From: Planctomycetota bacterium
GTDB taxonomy: Bacteria > Planctomycetota > Phycisphaerae > Phycisphaerales > UBA1924
Direction of reading: 5' to 3'
Assembly (NCBI GenBank): GCA_018242625.1
Contig: JAFEBO010000008.1
Coordinates: 920,090-984,089, forward strand
DNA length: 64,000 nt
Positions 35,801 to 45,522 of the stretch are shown one piece after another. The notes under the pieces were generated by a model. The model ran no database searches, was not told the DNA's origin, and worked only from the letters and a program-made list of their open reading frames with translations. Numbering within the stretch: the first letter of the stretch is position 1; each line of letters begins with the position of its first letter. The translations under genes were made by a program, and so were the position numbers.

Positions 35801-37061
35801 CTAGTCAAGCGATTCGAGCAGCTGCCGGATTTTCGCCGCGGTTTCGGCGACATCGGTGATCGGGAAAATCGCGCGCACGATGCCCCTCTTGTCTACGACG
35901 ACAGCGGTTGTGGCACGGTCTGCGAACGCGCCCTGATCGACAGCGCCTGGGGTAGTGAATAGGGGAGGATTGGGCAATTCCCGGAGCACGGAGCTGTCGG
36001 AGGGATTGAGAATCGCCAGCAGTGAGGATGTGATCTCGGGTTTCACGAACACCCCGTCGAGAATCGCAACGCTCACCGCGTTCCACCGGTCCTGAGGATC
36101 CTTCAGGGCCCGAACGAGGCCGACGGAATCGCCGCATTCACGCTTGAGCCTGTTGTAAGCCGCGTCGCGGGAGTCCTGATCGGCGGCCAAGAGTCCGTCG
36201 GGCCGGATCTGCACGAATGCGTAAACAACCGGCTGATTCTGTCTTCGCACTTCCCAGACCGAGAAGCCCGAGGTGACCAGTTTCCCATCGAAAGGCGGAA
36301 CGGCACCAATCTTCATCGGTTCTTCGGAAGACTGCAGTTCCGCGAGCGAGGCAACTCGGGTTCGGTCGGCGGTTTTGACTTCCCACCCCGCGGGATCGCT
36401 TGGATTGACCGCCCGCACGAGCAGTTCAATCTGTCGGATCGGCCCTGCGTCGTAGGTGGCAGTAACCGAAACCAGTCGGGACGAGGTGCGGTCCATAACA
36501 AGCTTGAACTTGCCGACGGGCGACGAACCGTTCATGACGGTTTTCCCGGTCACGCGATCCGCGACCGGCGGATCCCATCGAACCGCCGCGGCCTGCTGGC
36601 CGGGTGGAGTGAGGCAAAGATCGCCGAGTTCAGTCACGGTCGGATCGCAGAGGATCAGCTGGGGGACTGTCAGCCGCGGAGCAAACTCGGTGAGTGCTTC
36701 GGCGAGGGGCTTATCGGCCAGCCGGAATTCGGCGAATCTTCCCTGGGCTGCCCGATCGGTGGCGACGAGGGCTTTGCCGGCGATGTAGAGCTGCACCGCG
36801 CCCAGTTCGAGAAGCGTGCGCTGCGGCGCCGGCGGCTGCGCGGGAGAGTTGCGGAAGATGATGTTTGACCGCTTCTCAGCGCCGGTATCGTCCTTGACGC
36901 GGATCACGATCATGTCTGCAACAGGGGCCGATCGGTATGCCTGCAGCAACTTCTCGATCTGCGAAGGCTGGGCCGGGGTCGTCGCCGGCCTTGCCGGCTC
37001 CTGAGCACCGGCCGGCGAGGCCAAGACCCCGATCACGGCCGCGAGCAGCGTGCAGAAGAGG

Positions 37062-37078
<17 letters not shown>
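35801..37078 (-). CDS. Exported protein with LolA-like and redoxin-like parts
   Basis: 425 residues from ATG 37078 (GAGGAGA upstream), overlapping the end of yggS by 17 bases. A signal peptide ends near residue 26 (ASPAGAQ). The middle (about 40-260) resembles LolA/DUF2092-type lipid-binding folds, with FKLVMDRTSSRLVSVTATYD as the best local pattern. The last 110 residues, including FADRATTAVVVDKRGIVRAI, look like the end of a thioredoxin-fold AhpC/TSA protein. No CxxC motif is present, so redox activity is doubtful. Both domain calls are weak. It converges on the recombinase gene. Confidence 0.55.
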
Positions 37079-38042
<964 letters not shown>

Positions 38043-38184
38043 CTCGGCCTCCTGCCAGTATTCCGGAGAACGAATCGGTCGCGGACTTGCTCGGCGGCTC
38101 CGCCGCTGACGACTAGCATATCGCGCCCGCAATTCCGCGGTATCTTGCCCCTTTGGGCCCAGGACTGTCTCGAGGAGTTTTTCG

Positions 38185-38667
38185 ATGTCCAACCCCGTTC
38201 GCGAGAAAGCAATCAGCGTGGGCGAAACCGCGCCCGATTTCACACTGAAGGATCAGAATCGCCAGGACTGGAACCTGGCGGACCACGTAAAGCGGGGGGA
38301 GGTCGTGCTCTGTTTCTACCCGCTCGCCTTTACCAGCGTCTGCTCCACGGAAATGCGGTGCGTGAGCGATGAGATGGCCAAGTGGTCCGCGCAAGGGGCC
38401 TCGGTAGTGGGCATCTCGTGCGACAGCTTTGCGGTATTGGCGGAATGGGCCAAGCAGCTCGGCCTAAAGCAGGTGCTGCTTGCCGACATGCACCGGGATG
38501 TTTGCAAGTCGTACGGGCTTTACTGGAAGGATCTCAACGTTTCGCAGCGTGGCACTGTTGTGATATCGCAGTCTGCGGACGGCAAGGGCAAGGTGAAGTG
38601 GATCCAGGCCCGCGAGCCGGGAAAGGCGATGAATTTCGAAGAAGTGCTCGCGTGGCTTGCGAAGTAA
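38185..38667 (+). CDS. Peroxiredoxin (AhpE/Bcp-like)
   Basis: 160 residues. Thioredoxin-fold peroxidase reducing H2O2 or organic peroxides. The active-site signature PxxxTxxC is present as PLAFTSVC (Pro46, Thr50, peroxidatic Cys53), with a second Cys at 59 as the possible resolving residue. Residues 12-22 (VGETAPDFTLK) are the usual N-terminal strand. The C-terminal VKWIQAREPGKAM supplies the conserved Arg. The ATG follows GAGGAG. The FkbM-type methyltransferase gene starts 15 bases downstream, so the two are likely co-transcribed. Confidence 0.9.
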   Translation: MSNPVREKAISVGETAPDFTLKDQNRQDWNLADHVKRGEVVLCFYPLAFTSVCSTEMRCVSDEMAKWSAQGASVVGISCDSFAVLAEWAKQLGLKQVLLADMHRDVCKSYGLYWKDLNVSQRGTVVISQSADGKGKVKWIQAREPGKAMNFEEVLAWLAK

Positions 38668-38682
38668 ACCCGGAGCCGCTTC

Positions 38683-39519
38683 ATGTCGCAATGGATGTCC
38701 ACGAACTCTGCCGAGCTTGAAGCGCTTCGCAAGCGCCTTGAAACGGTGGAGTGGCACATCCGCCAGATGCGGACGTACAGCGTGCGGACGCAGCGACACG
38801 CGTACATGGCCGCCGCGGCCGAGCGGATTCGCGATCGCGGGCAGACTCCGCGCAGGGCGCCTGAGTTCCGCTCTCAATACGGCGAGGATCTACTCCTTTA
38901 CGACCTGTTCGAGGGGAAGCCCGAGGGCTTTTTCATCGAGGCGGGCGCATTTAACGGCGTGGACTTTTCCGCGACATACGCGTTTGAGCAGATCGGCTGG
39001 AGCGGCCTTCTGGTTGAACCGATCCCCGAGCGGGCGGAGCAGTGCCGAAGCAACCGCCCCTTCTCGAGAGTGGTACATGCGGCGCTGGGTTCTCCGGGCG
39101 ATCCGCCGACGGTCACGCTTGAGTCGACGCAGGATCAGTTCGGGGGGATGTTCTCCTACGTCAACACCGGCTCGACTCACCACAACAGCATGAGCACCAG
39201 CGGCGTGCCGATCACGTCGGTGAAGGTACCGCAGGTCACGCTCGATTCGCTGCTGGATTCTCACCAAGGACCGATCGACCTGGTGATCCTGGATGTCGAG
39301 GACAACGAGCTTCGGGTCCTTGCGGGATTTGACATGAGCCGCTACCGGCCGCGCGTCTTCCTTGTGGAAGACGGCTCGATCGGTAAGAACCAACCTCTGC
39401 ACGCGGCGCTCATGCGGCACCAGTACACGCTGATGGGCTGGATGGGTGTGAACGCGATCTACATTCACAATGGCGAAGACGCGCTGCGGCGACGCTTTGC
39501 CGACCTGCTGCGGGCCTGA
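38683..39519 (+). CDS. FkbM-family methyltransferase
   Basis: 278 residues. An N-terminal helix (about 1-50) has coiled-coil character (ELEALRKRLETVEWHIRQMR). The SAM-binding Rossmann domain starts at about 65 with SQYGEDLLLYDLF, then GFFIEAGAFNGVDFSATYAF (motif I, Glu-Ala-Gly-Ala), SGLLVEPIPE (motif II), VTLDSLLDS and DLVILDVEDNELRVLAGFD (family-typical Asp-Val-Glu). These enzymes O-methylate sugars or other acceptors; the substrate is unknown. It follows the peroxiredoxin gene closely, with GGAG before the ATG. Confidence 0.88.
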   Translation: MSQWMSTNSAELEALRKRLETVEWHIRQMRTYSVRTQRHAYMAAAAERIRDRGQTPRRAPEFRSQYGEDLLLYDLFEGKPEGFFIEAGAFNGVDFSATYAFEQIGWSGLLVEPIPERAEQCRSNRPFSRVVHAALGSPGDPPTVTLESTQDQFGGMFSYVNTGSTHHNSMSTSGVPITSVKVPQVTLDSLLDSHQGPIDLVILDVEDNELRVLAGFDMSRYRPRVFLVEDGSIGKNQPLHAALMRHQYTLMGWMGVNAIYIHNGEDALRRRFADLLRA

Positions 39520-39572
39520 GGCGATGAGGTGAATGCCCGCAGACACGATCCGGGAGTGATACCGTTGGGCCC

Positions 39573-41261
39573 ATGAACCGCTCTCCGCTCGTTCTGATCA
39601 TCCGTGACGGCTGGGGTACGAATCCCCATCCTCAGCACGATTCGTTCAACGCCGTCCATCTGGCCAGGACGCCGGTCGCCGACCGTCTGATGCGCAACTA
39701 CCCCTGGACGCTCATCAAGACGAGCGGAGAAGACGTCGGCCTGCCCGAAGGCACCATGGGCAACAGCGAAGTCGGACACCAGAACATCGGCGCCGGGCGG
39801 GTCGTGCCGCAGGAATCGCTGGTGATGACCAAGGCATGCAAAGGCGGCCTGCACACCAACAAGGCGATCGCCGCGGCCGTGACGCACGCGAAGCAGAAAA
39901 ACAGCAATCTTCACCTTCTGGGCATCAACTCGGATGCGGGTGTGCACGGATTGCTGGAACATCTTTACGCGATTCTTGCGGCGGCGAAGCAGCTGGGCCT
40001 GGATGGCTCGCGGGTCTTCCTGCATCTGTTTACGGACGGGCGCGATACGGGGCCTTTCACGGGCTTGGAATTTGCAAAGGCGGTGGAAGCCAGATGCGCC
40101 GAGCTGGGTGTGGGTCGAATTGCGAGCGTCATGGGCCGCTACTACGCGATGGACCGGGATCATCGCTGGGAGCGCGTGCAGCTCGCCTTCGATTGCCTGA
40201 TCGGACGCGGAGAATCAGCGACCGCCCCGAGTGCCCGGAGTGCTATCCAGCACTATTACGACAATCCTTCCGGGGAAACGCTGAAAGGTGATGAGTTCGT
40301 CACCCCCACCGCGATCGGCACGGCGGAGCAGGTGCGGGCTTCACGTGTGAAAGACCACGACAGTGTGATCTTCTTCAACTATCGGGGCGATCGCCCCCGT
40401 GAGATCTCGGCGGCGTTTGTCTTCCCGGATGACAAATGGGCGAAGGTCAAACCCTCGCCGGACACCGGCAGGAACGGGTTTGATCGCGGCAGGAAACTCG
40501 ACCTTTTCTATGTCACGATGACGGATTACTGGGAGGCCCTCACGCCATTTGTGTCGGAGGTTGCCTTTCCCAAGCCGCCGCGGATGGTGAACATTGCCGG
40601 AGAATGGATCAGCAAGCAGGCCGCAAACGGCGGCAGCATGCATCAGTTCCGCTGCGCGGAAACCGAAAAATACCCGCACGTGACGTTTTTCTTCAATGAC
40701 TATCGCGAGGAACCATTTCCGGGCGAGACGCGTGAGAACCCGCCCAGCCCGAAGGTGAAAACGTACGACATGAAACCGGAAATGTCCGCTGAGGAGATCT
40801 GCGATGCGGTGCTGAGTCGGCTGGCAGCCCCGGATTGCGAGGAGTTCATCGTTGTGAACTTTGCCAATGCGGATATGGTCGGGCATACGGGCAGCCTGCC
40901 CGCGGCGATCCGTGCGTGCGAAACCGTAGACGCGTGCGTGGGAAAGCTGGTCGATGCGGTTCTGAAACGCGGTGGTTCGCTCATCGTCACCGCCGACCAT
41001 GGGAACAGCGAGCAGATGTTTGATCCCGAGACCAACGCTCCGCATACGGCCCACACTGTGTACGACGTGCCGCTGATCGTCGTTGGTGAGAAATTCAAAG
41101 GGCGCCGTCTCCGGGGCGATCAGGACCCGGCGGGCTGGTTCCGGCCCGCGACACGCGCCGAACGGGGCCGGCTGGCGGATATTCTGCCGACAGCCCTGGA
41201 AATGATGGGGATTCCGCAGCCCGCGGAGATGACCGGTCAGTCGCTCCTGCTGAAGGTCTAA
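39573..41261 (+). CDS. gpmI: 2,3-bisphosphoglycerate-independent phosphoglycerate mutase
   Basis: 562 residues, slightly above the usual 510-550. A dimetal enzyme of glycolysis interconverting 3- and 2-phosphoglycerate. Motifs are LIIRDGWGTN at the N-terminus, MGNSEVGHQNIGAGR with the phosphorylated Ser at 65, NSDAGVHG, LFTDGRDTGP, FNYRGDRPREIS, then NFANADMVGHTG and VTADHGNSEQM at the end for the second metal site. The core is complete. A C-terminal stretch (GRRLRGDQDPAGWFRPATRA) is longer than in E. coli. It is 53 bases after the methyltransferase gene. Confidence 0.97.
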   Translation: MNRSPLVLIIRDGWGTNPHPQHDSFNAVHLARTPVADRLMRNYPWTLIKTSGEDVGLPEGTMGNSEVGHQNIGAGRVVPQESLVMTKACKGGLHTNKAIAAAVTHAKQKNSNLHLLGINSDAGVHGLLEHLYAILAAAKQLGLDGSRVFLHLFTDGRDTGPFTGLEFAKAVEARCAELGVGRIASVMGRYYAMDRDHRWERVQLAFDCLIGRGESATAPSARSAIQHYYDNPSGETLKGDEFVTPTAIGTAEQVRASRVKDHDSVIFFNYRGDRPREISAAFVFPDDKWAKVKPSPDTGRNGFDRGRKLDLFYVTMTDYWEALTPFVSEVAFPKPPRMVNIAGEWISKQAANGGSMHQFRCAETEKYPHVTFFFNDYREEPFPGETRENPPSPKVKTYDMKPEMSAEEICDAVLSRLAAPDCEEFIVVNFANADMVGHTGSLPAAIRACETVDACVGKLVDAVLKRGGSLIVTADHGNSEQMFDPETNAPHTAHTVYDVPLIVVGEKFKGRRLRGDQDPAGWFRPATRAERGRLADILPTALEMMGIPQPAEMTGQSLLLKV

Positions 41262-41313
41262 CCGGCCCGGCGAGCGTGCAACCGTGTGCCTGTGAGGCGG
41301 TTATGCTCGGGCC

Positions 41314-42465
41314 ATGCTCGATCCCCGCCTGCACAAACTCGCTGATGTCCTTGTCCGCTATTCCACGAGCGTCAAGAAGGGTGACCTTGTGGCCATCCGA
41401 TCGGACCCGGTGGCCTTCCCGCTTGTTGAAGCGACATTTGAGGCCGTGCTGAAGGCCGGGGGATATCCCGTCTGGGTCCCGCAGAGCGACCGGCTGACCG
41501 AGATTCTTCTGATGCACGGGTCCGAGGAGCAGCTGCGCTTCCTGAGCCCGCTCGACATGCATCGCATCGGAACAATCGACGTGCAGATTGCTTTTTGGGG
41601 TGAGTCGAACACCAAGCACCTGTCAAGGGTTCCGAGCCAGAGAGTTGCACTGCACCAGTCGGCCCGCCGGCCGTTCATGAAGGTGTTCATGGAACGTGCC
41701 GGTACGAAGTCGCTGCGCTGGGTCGGAACGCAATTTCCGACCGATGCCGCGGCCCAGGATGCGGAGATGAACCTCGAGCAGTACGCGGACTTTGTATTCC
41801 GCGCCGGGCTGCTTCACCTGCCCGCCCCCGCCGCGGCGTGGCGGGAGATCAGCATTCGGCAGCAACGGGTGCGAGACTTCCTGCAGGGGAAGAAGCAGGT
41901 GCATTTCAAGGTTCCGGCGCATGATGGTCATGACGGAACGGACCTCAAGGTTGATGTGAGTAAAGCGACCTGGATCAACTGCGACGGACACGAGAATTTT
42001 CCGGACGGAGAGGTGTTCGCGGGCCCCCAGGGGGCCGACGGCCACGTGAACTACACGTATCCGGCGGTGTACCAGGGAAGGGAAGTTGAAGGGGTAAGAC
42101 TTGTCTTCAAGGACGGGAGGGTCGTGGACGCGAGCGCCAAGAAGAATGAGGAGTTTCTGATCAAGATGCTCGATCAGGATGCGGGCGCCAGGACGATGGG
42201 CGAAATCGCGATCGGGACAAACTACTCGATCGCCGAATTCAGCCGCAACACGCTCTTTGACGAGAAGATCGGCGGCACGTTTCACGCCGCCGTCGGAGCG
42301 GGTTATCCCGAGAGCGGCAGCACGAATGAGAGCGGTCTGCATTGGGACATGGTGTGCGATCTGCGGGGAGACACGCGCAGGCCGGGCGGAACGATCGAGG
42401 CGGACGGGGAGGTCTTCCAGCAGAACGGGAGGTTTGTTCAGTCCTCATGGCCCTCGCCGGGCTGA
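41314..42465 (+). CDS. M29-family aminopeptidase
   Basis: 383 residues of the thermophilic metalloaminopeptidase family (AmpS/PepS type), which removes N-terminal residues with two Co/Zn ions. Metal-ligand regions are NFPDGEVFAGP (Glu, about 230), MGEIAIGTN (Glu, about 298), FDEKIGGTFHAAVGAGYPES (Glu and His, about 316-332) and GLHWDMVCD (His and Asp, about 346). The N-terminal domain (LADVLVRYSTSVKKGDLVAI) is intact. Its final 28 bases overlap the SlyX-like gene on the opposite strand. It follows gpmI by 52 bases. Confidence 0.92.
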   Translation: MLDPRLHKLADVLVRYSTSVKKGDLVAIRSDPVAFPLVEATFEAVLKAGGYPVWVPQSDRLTEILLMHGSEEQLRFLSPLDMHRIGTIDVQIAFWGESNTKHLSRVPSQRVALHQSARRPFMKVFMERAGTKSLRWVGTQFPTDAAAQDAEMNLEQYADFVFRAGLLHLPAPAAAWREISIRQQRVRDFLQGKKQVHFKVPAHDGHDGTDLKVDVSKATWINCDGHENFPDGEVFAGPQGADGHVNYTYPAVYQGREVEGVRLVFKDGRVVDASAKKNEEFLIKMLDQDAGARTMGEIAIGTNYSIAEFSRNTLFDEKIGGTFHAAVGAGYPESGSTNESGLHWDMVCDLRGDTRRPGGTIEADGEVFQQNGRFVQSSWPSPG

Positions 42466-42674
42466 TCGCCGCCGGGCGAATGGGCACGGCGATCAACATC
42501 TCGAACCGCCCGTTCGAGTTGCTCCAGCCTCTTCGCAAGCGCGGCCTGACGGGAGGCCAGGTCGTCGATTGCGGCGAGGAGTTCATCCTGGCGGCGCTCC
42601 AGAAAAAGGCTGTGTTCTTCGATCCGCTGAAGGGAACCGGCCCATCGCGGATCGGGCGCGTGAGTTTCGCTCAT
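42438..42674 (-). CDS. SlyX-like coiled-coil protein
   Basis: 78 residues from ATG 42674; longer frames upstream have no conserved content. The central 45 residues (WAGSLQRIEEHSLFLERRQD, then ELLAAIDDLASRQAALAKRL) form a heptad-like helix matching the SlyX family, whose function is unknown. The C-terminus is Gly/Pro/Asp-rich. It overlaps the aminopeptidase end and diverges from the barrel protein at 42727 with a 52-base gap. Confidence 0.65.
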   Translation of the reverse strand: MSETHAPDPRWAGSLQRIEEHSLFLERRQDELLAAIDDLASRQAALAKRLEQLERAVRDVDRRAHSPGGDQPGEGHED

Positions 42675-42726
42675 TCGAGATTCTTGCCCCTCCCGGCCAT
42701 CGCGGCGGTGGTACGCTTGGGACACC

Positions 42727-43359
42727 ATGAAACGACTTGCCGCCTTTGCGATGCTGCTGCTGATCACGCCCTGCCTGGGCGATGAATACGAGATCGACGC
42801 GGCGCCGACGACTTTCAGTTTCTCAACCGCGACGGCGCAGTCTCTGGAAGCCGAAGCTCCCGCGCACAAGCCGTTCGGCTCTCCGGGCAACTCATTCATT
42901 TCGGTTGGCGGCGGCGTTGCGTATTCGGCGAACGACGGAGACACCGCGACCGACAGCAACGGCTACATCGCGTGGAACTATTTTCTGATTCAGGATGTGG
43001 AGTTTTCGCTGGAAGCGGGCGTCTACTACTTCAACCAGACCGGGCCGAACCAATGGGGCGGCAGCGGCACGCTGGCGCTCCGCTGGCACTTTTTAAACAA
43101 GCAGACGTGGTCGCTGTTTGCTGAGGCGGGCGTCGGTCTGCTGGGCGCGAGCGGTCCGGTGCCGACCGGCGGGACAAGTTTCGATTTCATGCCCCGCGCG
43201 GGCGCCGGCTTCACGTACGAATTCTCACCCGGCGGCCCGCGGCTTCAGGCCGGAGTCCGGTGGTACCACATCTCCAACGCGAGGATCGAGGGCGATTCGA
43301 ACAATCCCTCGCGCAACGGCGTGATGGGATTTGTGGGCGTGATGTTTCCGCTGAATTGA
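42727..43359 (+). CDS. PagL-like (acyloxyacyl hydrolase-type) outer-membrane barrel
   Basis: 210 residues. A signal peptide (about 1-18, ending LGD) precedes a region of alternating hydrophobic strands ending in FVGVMFPLN with a nonpolar terminus, fitting an eight-strand outer-membrane barrel. Near the C-terminus YHISNARIEGDSNNPSRNG matches the PagL catalytic region, His-x-Ser-Asn-Ala being the hallmark of lipid A 3-O-deacylase. The catalytic Glu of classical PagL is not obvious; Asn/Arg occupy the region. It may remove an acyl chain from lipid A or be a relative with altered activity. It agrees with the other lipopolysaccharide genes in the window. Confidence 0.75.
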   Translation: MKRLAAFAMLLLITPCLGDEYEIDAAPTTFSFSTATAQSLEAEAPAHKPFGSPGNSFISVGGGVAYSANDGDTATDSNGYIAWNYFLIQDVEFSLEAGVYYFNQTGPNQWGGSGTLALRWHFLNKQTWSLFAEAGVGLLGASGPVPTGGTSFDFMPRAGAGFTYEFSPGGPRLQAGVRWYHISNARIEGDSNNPSRNGVMGFVGVMFPLN

Positions 43360-43362
43360 AAA

Positions 43363-44331
43363 TCAGCCGGCCTTGAGCATCGGGGGCTGGCCCTGCTGCA
43401 CTCCGGGCGCGTCGAGATTGTTCAAGACGACCCGGTTGCGCCCGCCCTTTTTCGCGGCGTAGAGGCACTTGTCCGCGGCCTCAACCCAGGCCGAGGCCGT
43501 AAGGCTGGCACCGTTCGAGGATCCGGCGACGCCGATGGAGACCGTTACCTTGCGCTCCGGATGGCGCGGCCAAACGACGCTCTCGAGCGCTGTGCGGAGG
43601 CGGTCGCAGAACGCGAAACCGTCCTGCGCGTTGGTCTCGGGCATGATCAGCACGAATTCTTCGCCCCCGTATCGGCAGGCAATGTCCGACTGGCGCGATT
43701 CCCGCTGGATGACCTGGGCGATCCCCTGCAGAACAGCATCGCCGGCGGGATGGCCGAAGGTGTCATTGATCGACTTAAAATGATCGGCATCGAAGAACGC
43801 GATGGAGAGGGCTCCGCCGTGCCGCTGCACTCGAGCAACCTCGTCCTGCACTCTTCGATCAAAGTACGCACGGTTCCAGAGGCCCGTCAGCCCGTCGATC
43901 TGGGCACGCTGAGAGAGCATCCGGAGCAGAAAGTTCAATCGGAGTGCGGCGCGTATGCGCACGCGGAGCTCGGTCAGCTCGAAGGGCTTGATGATGTAGT
44001 CGTGAGCGCCGAGGTCAAAGGCGTTGACCTTGTCCTCCGGGCTTGCGAGGCCGGAGAGCACGACGACCGGGATGTGCACGGTCTGGGCATCATCCTTGAT
44101 CGAACGCAGCACCTCGAATCCGTCCATCCCCGGCATGTCCAGGTCCAGGAGGATGAGGTCCGGCCGGGAGTTCTTTATCTCCGCCAGGCCTTCGGCGCCG
44201 CCCATAACAGAGGCGATCTCGATCTCTTCCTGTTTGAGGCGGGCGCGCAAAAGACGGTGGACATCCGGGGAGTCGTCGATGACGAGAACCCGCGGAAACT
44301 GATTCGAGGAATTTTGCGGAGCGTTCGTCAT
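43363..44331 (-). CDS. Response regulator with GGDEF domain (diguanylate cyclase)
   Basis: 322 residues from ATG 44331. The receiver domain (about 13-130) has VLVIDDSP, the phosphoacceptor Asp in LILLDLDMPGMDG, and IIKPFE with the conserved Lys. A linker helix leads to a GGDEF domain (about 150-310) with DGLTGLWNRAYFDRRV, the active-site RYGGEEFV (GGEEF variant) and an inhibitory RxxD site (RQSD) five residues before it. Predicted to make cyclic di-GMP when phosphorylated, as PleD and WspR do. The HPt gene is just upstream in the same direction, suggesting a phosphorelay. Confidence 0.93.
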   Translation of the reverse strand: MTNAPQNSSNQFPRVLVIDDSPDVHRLLRARLKQEEIEIASVMGGAEGLAEIKNSRPDLILLDLDMPGMDGFEVLRSIKDDAQTVHIPVVVLSGLASPEDKVNAFDLGAHDYIIKPFELTELRVRIRAALRLNFLLRMLSQRAQIDGLTGLWNRAYFDRRVQDEVARVQRHGGALSIAFFDADHFKSINDTFGHPAGDAVLQGIAQVIQRESRQSDIACRYGGEEFVLIMPETNAQDGFAFCDRLRTALESVVWPRHPERKVTVSIGVAGSSNGASLTASAWVEAADKCLYAAKKGGRNRVVLNNLDAPGVQQGQPPMLKAG

Positions 44332-44445
44332 CCATCGAGCGCCAAAGCTTCGCCTGCGAAACCGGCGGGCCTCTGCGAGCCCGACCGACAGTGACAATCT
44401 CGGCGCTCTTGCACGCCGGGTTCAGGAAATGTGCCCACCGGTCGC

Positions 44446-44775
44446 CTATTCCGCGGTCGCGCGGCGACACAGATCGACCAGCTCCTGCACCTCGCGATTG
44501 ACCGCCTCGAGCTGGGACTGGTCCAGGGCTGATTTCAGCAGGTTTTCGACCTTCGCGGCCGAATCGCTGATCGTGGGAAAGCCGTAACCGCCGGCCGCCC
44601 CTTTAAGCTGGTGGGCGGCCCGGCGCAGCTCATCAAACTGCGCCGCCCGCAGAAAGCCCCCGAGCGAGTTGATCCGCGAAGGAAGCTCCTGCACGAATTC
44701 CTGAACCAGTTCCGTCATTTCTGCGTCGCCGCGGAACTTGCTTCGGAGTGGTTCTGCAACCTTGGATTGGTCCAT
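44446..44775 (-). CDS. Histidine phosphotransfer (HPt) protein
   Basis: 109 residues, entirely one HPt four-helix domain. The phosphorylated His is in AAHQLKGAAGGYGF (about His55), with the preceding LPSRINSLGGFLRA helix and the C-terminal helix EVQELVDLCRRA as expected. It would relay phosphate between a hybrid kinase (not in this window) and a receiver. The REC-GGDEF gene lies 114 bases downstream on the same strand and is the obvious candidate partner. Confidence 0.92.
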   Translation of the reverse strand: MDQSKVAEPLRSKFRGDAEMTELVQEFVQELPSRINSLGGFLRAAQFDELRRAAHQLKGAAGGYGFPTISDSAAKVENLLKSALDQSQLEAVNREVQELVDLCRRATAE

Positions 44776-44982
44776 AAAAACCTCCCGCTGCCCGACCCAT
44801 CGTCCAGCGGAAGGCGGTTATTGATGCGGATCGGTCGGCTCGAAAATATGCACAACATGCCCTGCATTTCTCGGACGAAAAAGCGGCAGCATTTGCGCTT
44901 ATGAAAATGAAATCAATCGCGCGGCACGTGCACCGGAATCGGCGCACGGCCTCAGTCATCCATCTTCGTGCTAATCGAGAAA

Positions 44983-45057
44983 TGCCGAGGGGCGGACTCG
45001 AACCGCCGACCTCCGGGTTATGAATCCAGCGCTCTAAACCAGCTGAGCTACCTCGGC
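44983..45057 (-). tRNA. tRNA with CAT anticodon (elongator Met, or Ile2)
   Basis: Seventy-five bases fold into a complete cloverleaf: acceptor GCCGAGG/CCTCGGC, D-stem GCTC/GAGC with an AGCTGGTTTA loop, anticodon loop TTCATAA, T-stem GGCGG/CCGCC with loop TTCGAGT, discriminator A. The anticodon stem (CTGGA/CCCGG) has an A31-C39 mismatch. CCA is not encoded. The CAT anticodon and the paired acceptor end mean an elongator Met tRNA, or an Ile tRNA read with lysidine; sequence alone does not decide. Confidence 0.93.
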
Positions 45058-45097
45058 GGAGGGTCCGGATGTTAGCCGGACAAAACGAAAAAGTCGG

Positions 45098-45415
45098 TTA
45101 CTGCGGGTCGTCCGCGGGGCGTTCCGAGCGGGCGGCCGCGGGTTCCGCGCGGGGCCGGTCCTGCCGGGGGGGCTGGGACTCGAGCGGGGCCCGGTAGCCG
45201 CCATCGACGTAAGGATCGCGGCGTTGCTGCCGGTTCACCTGTTCATCGATCTCGTCATCAACACCTTTAAGGCCTTTTTTGAACTCGACGATGCTTCGAC
45301 CCAGGCTGCGTCCAACCTCCGGCAGCCTCCGGCCAAAGAAGAGCAGGCCGATGACCAGCAGAATGATCAGGTGGCCGGGGGAAAGCAGGTCGTTAATAAA
45401 AGCAAGGGCCGTCAT
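45098..45415 (-). CDS. tatA: Twin-arginine translocase subunit TatA/E
   Basis: 105 residues from ATG 45415. A single N-terminal membrane helix (about 12-28, GHLIILLVIGLLFFG) followed by the Phe-Gly hinge and an amphipathic helix (RRLPEVGRSLGRSIVEFKKG) is the TatA/TatE architecture. The polar C-terminal 50 residues are Pro/Arg/Glu-rich. It oligomerises to form the pore for folded Tat substrates. tatB/tatC are not in the window. It stands between folD and the tRNA gene, all leftward. Confidence 0.92.
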   Translation of the reverse strand: MTALAFINDLLSPGHLIILLVIGLLFFGRRLPEVGRSLGRSIVEFKKGLKGVDDEIDEQVNRQQRRDPYVDGGYRAPLESQPPRQDRPRAEPAAARSERPADDPQ

Positions 45416-45522
45416 GGAAACCTCGGGGTTCGTCGCGGGCTGCCTTGCCCGCACCGGGAATCATAGTTGCCCTCTTTGCAACGGATTCGAGGGGCAAAGG
45501 ATGGGCCGGAACCGCGATTGGC

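Noticed and set aside
42675..42959. Longer N-terminus for the SlyX-like gene
   Set aside because: It overlaps the PagL-like gene on the other strand and adds no conserved sequence.
45058..45097. GTCCGG...CCGGAC hairpin between tatA and the tRNA gene as a terminator
   Set aside because: On the minus strand the T-rich stretch precedes the stem instead of following it, so it does not fit an intrinsic terminator.
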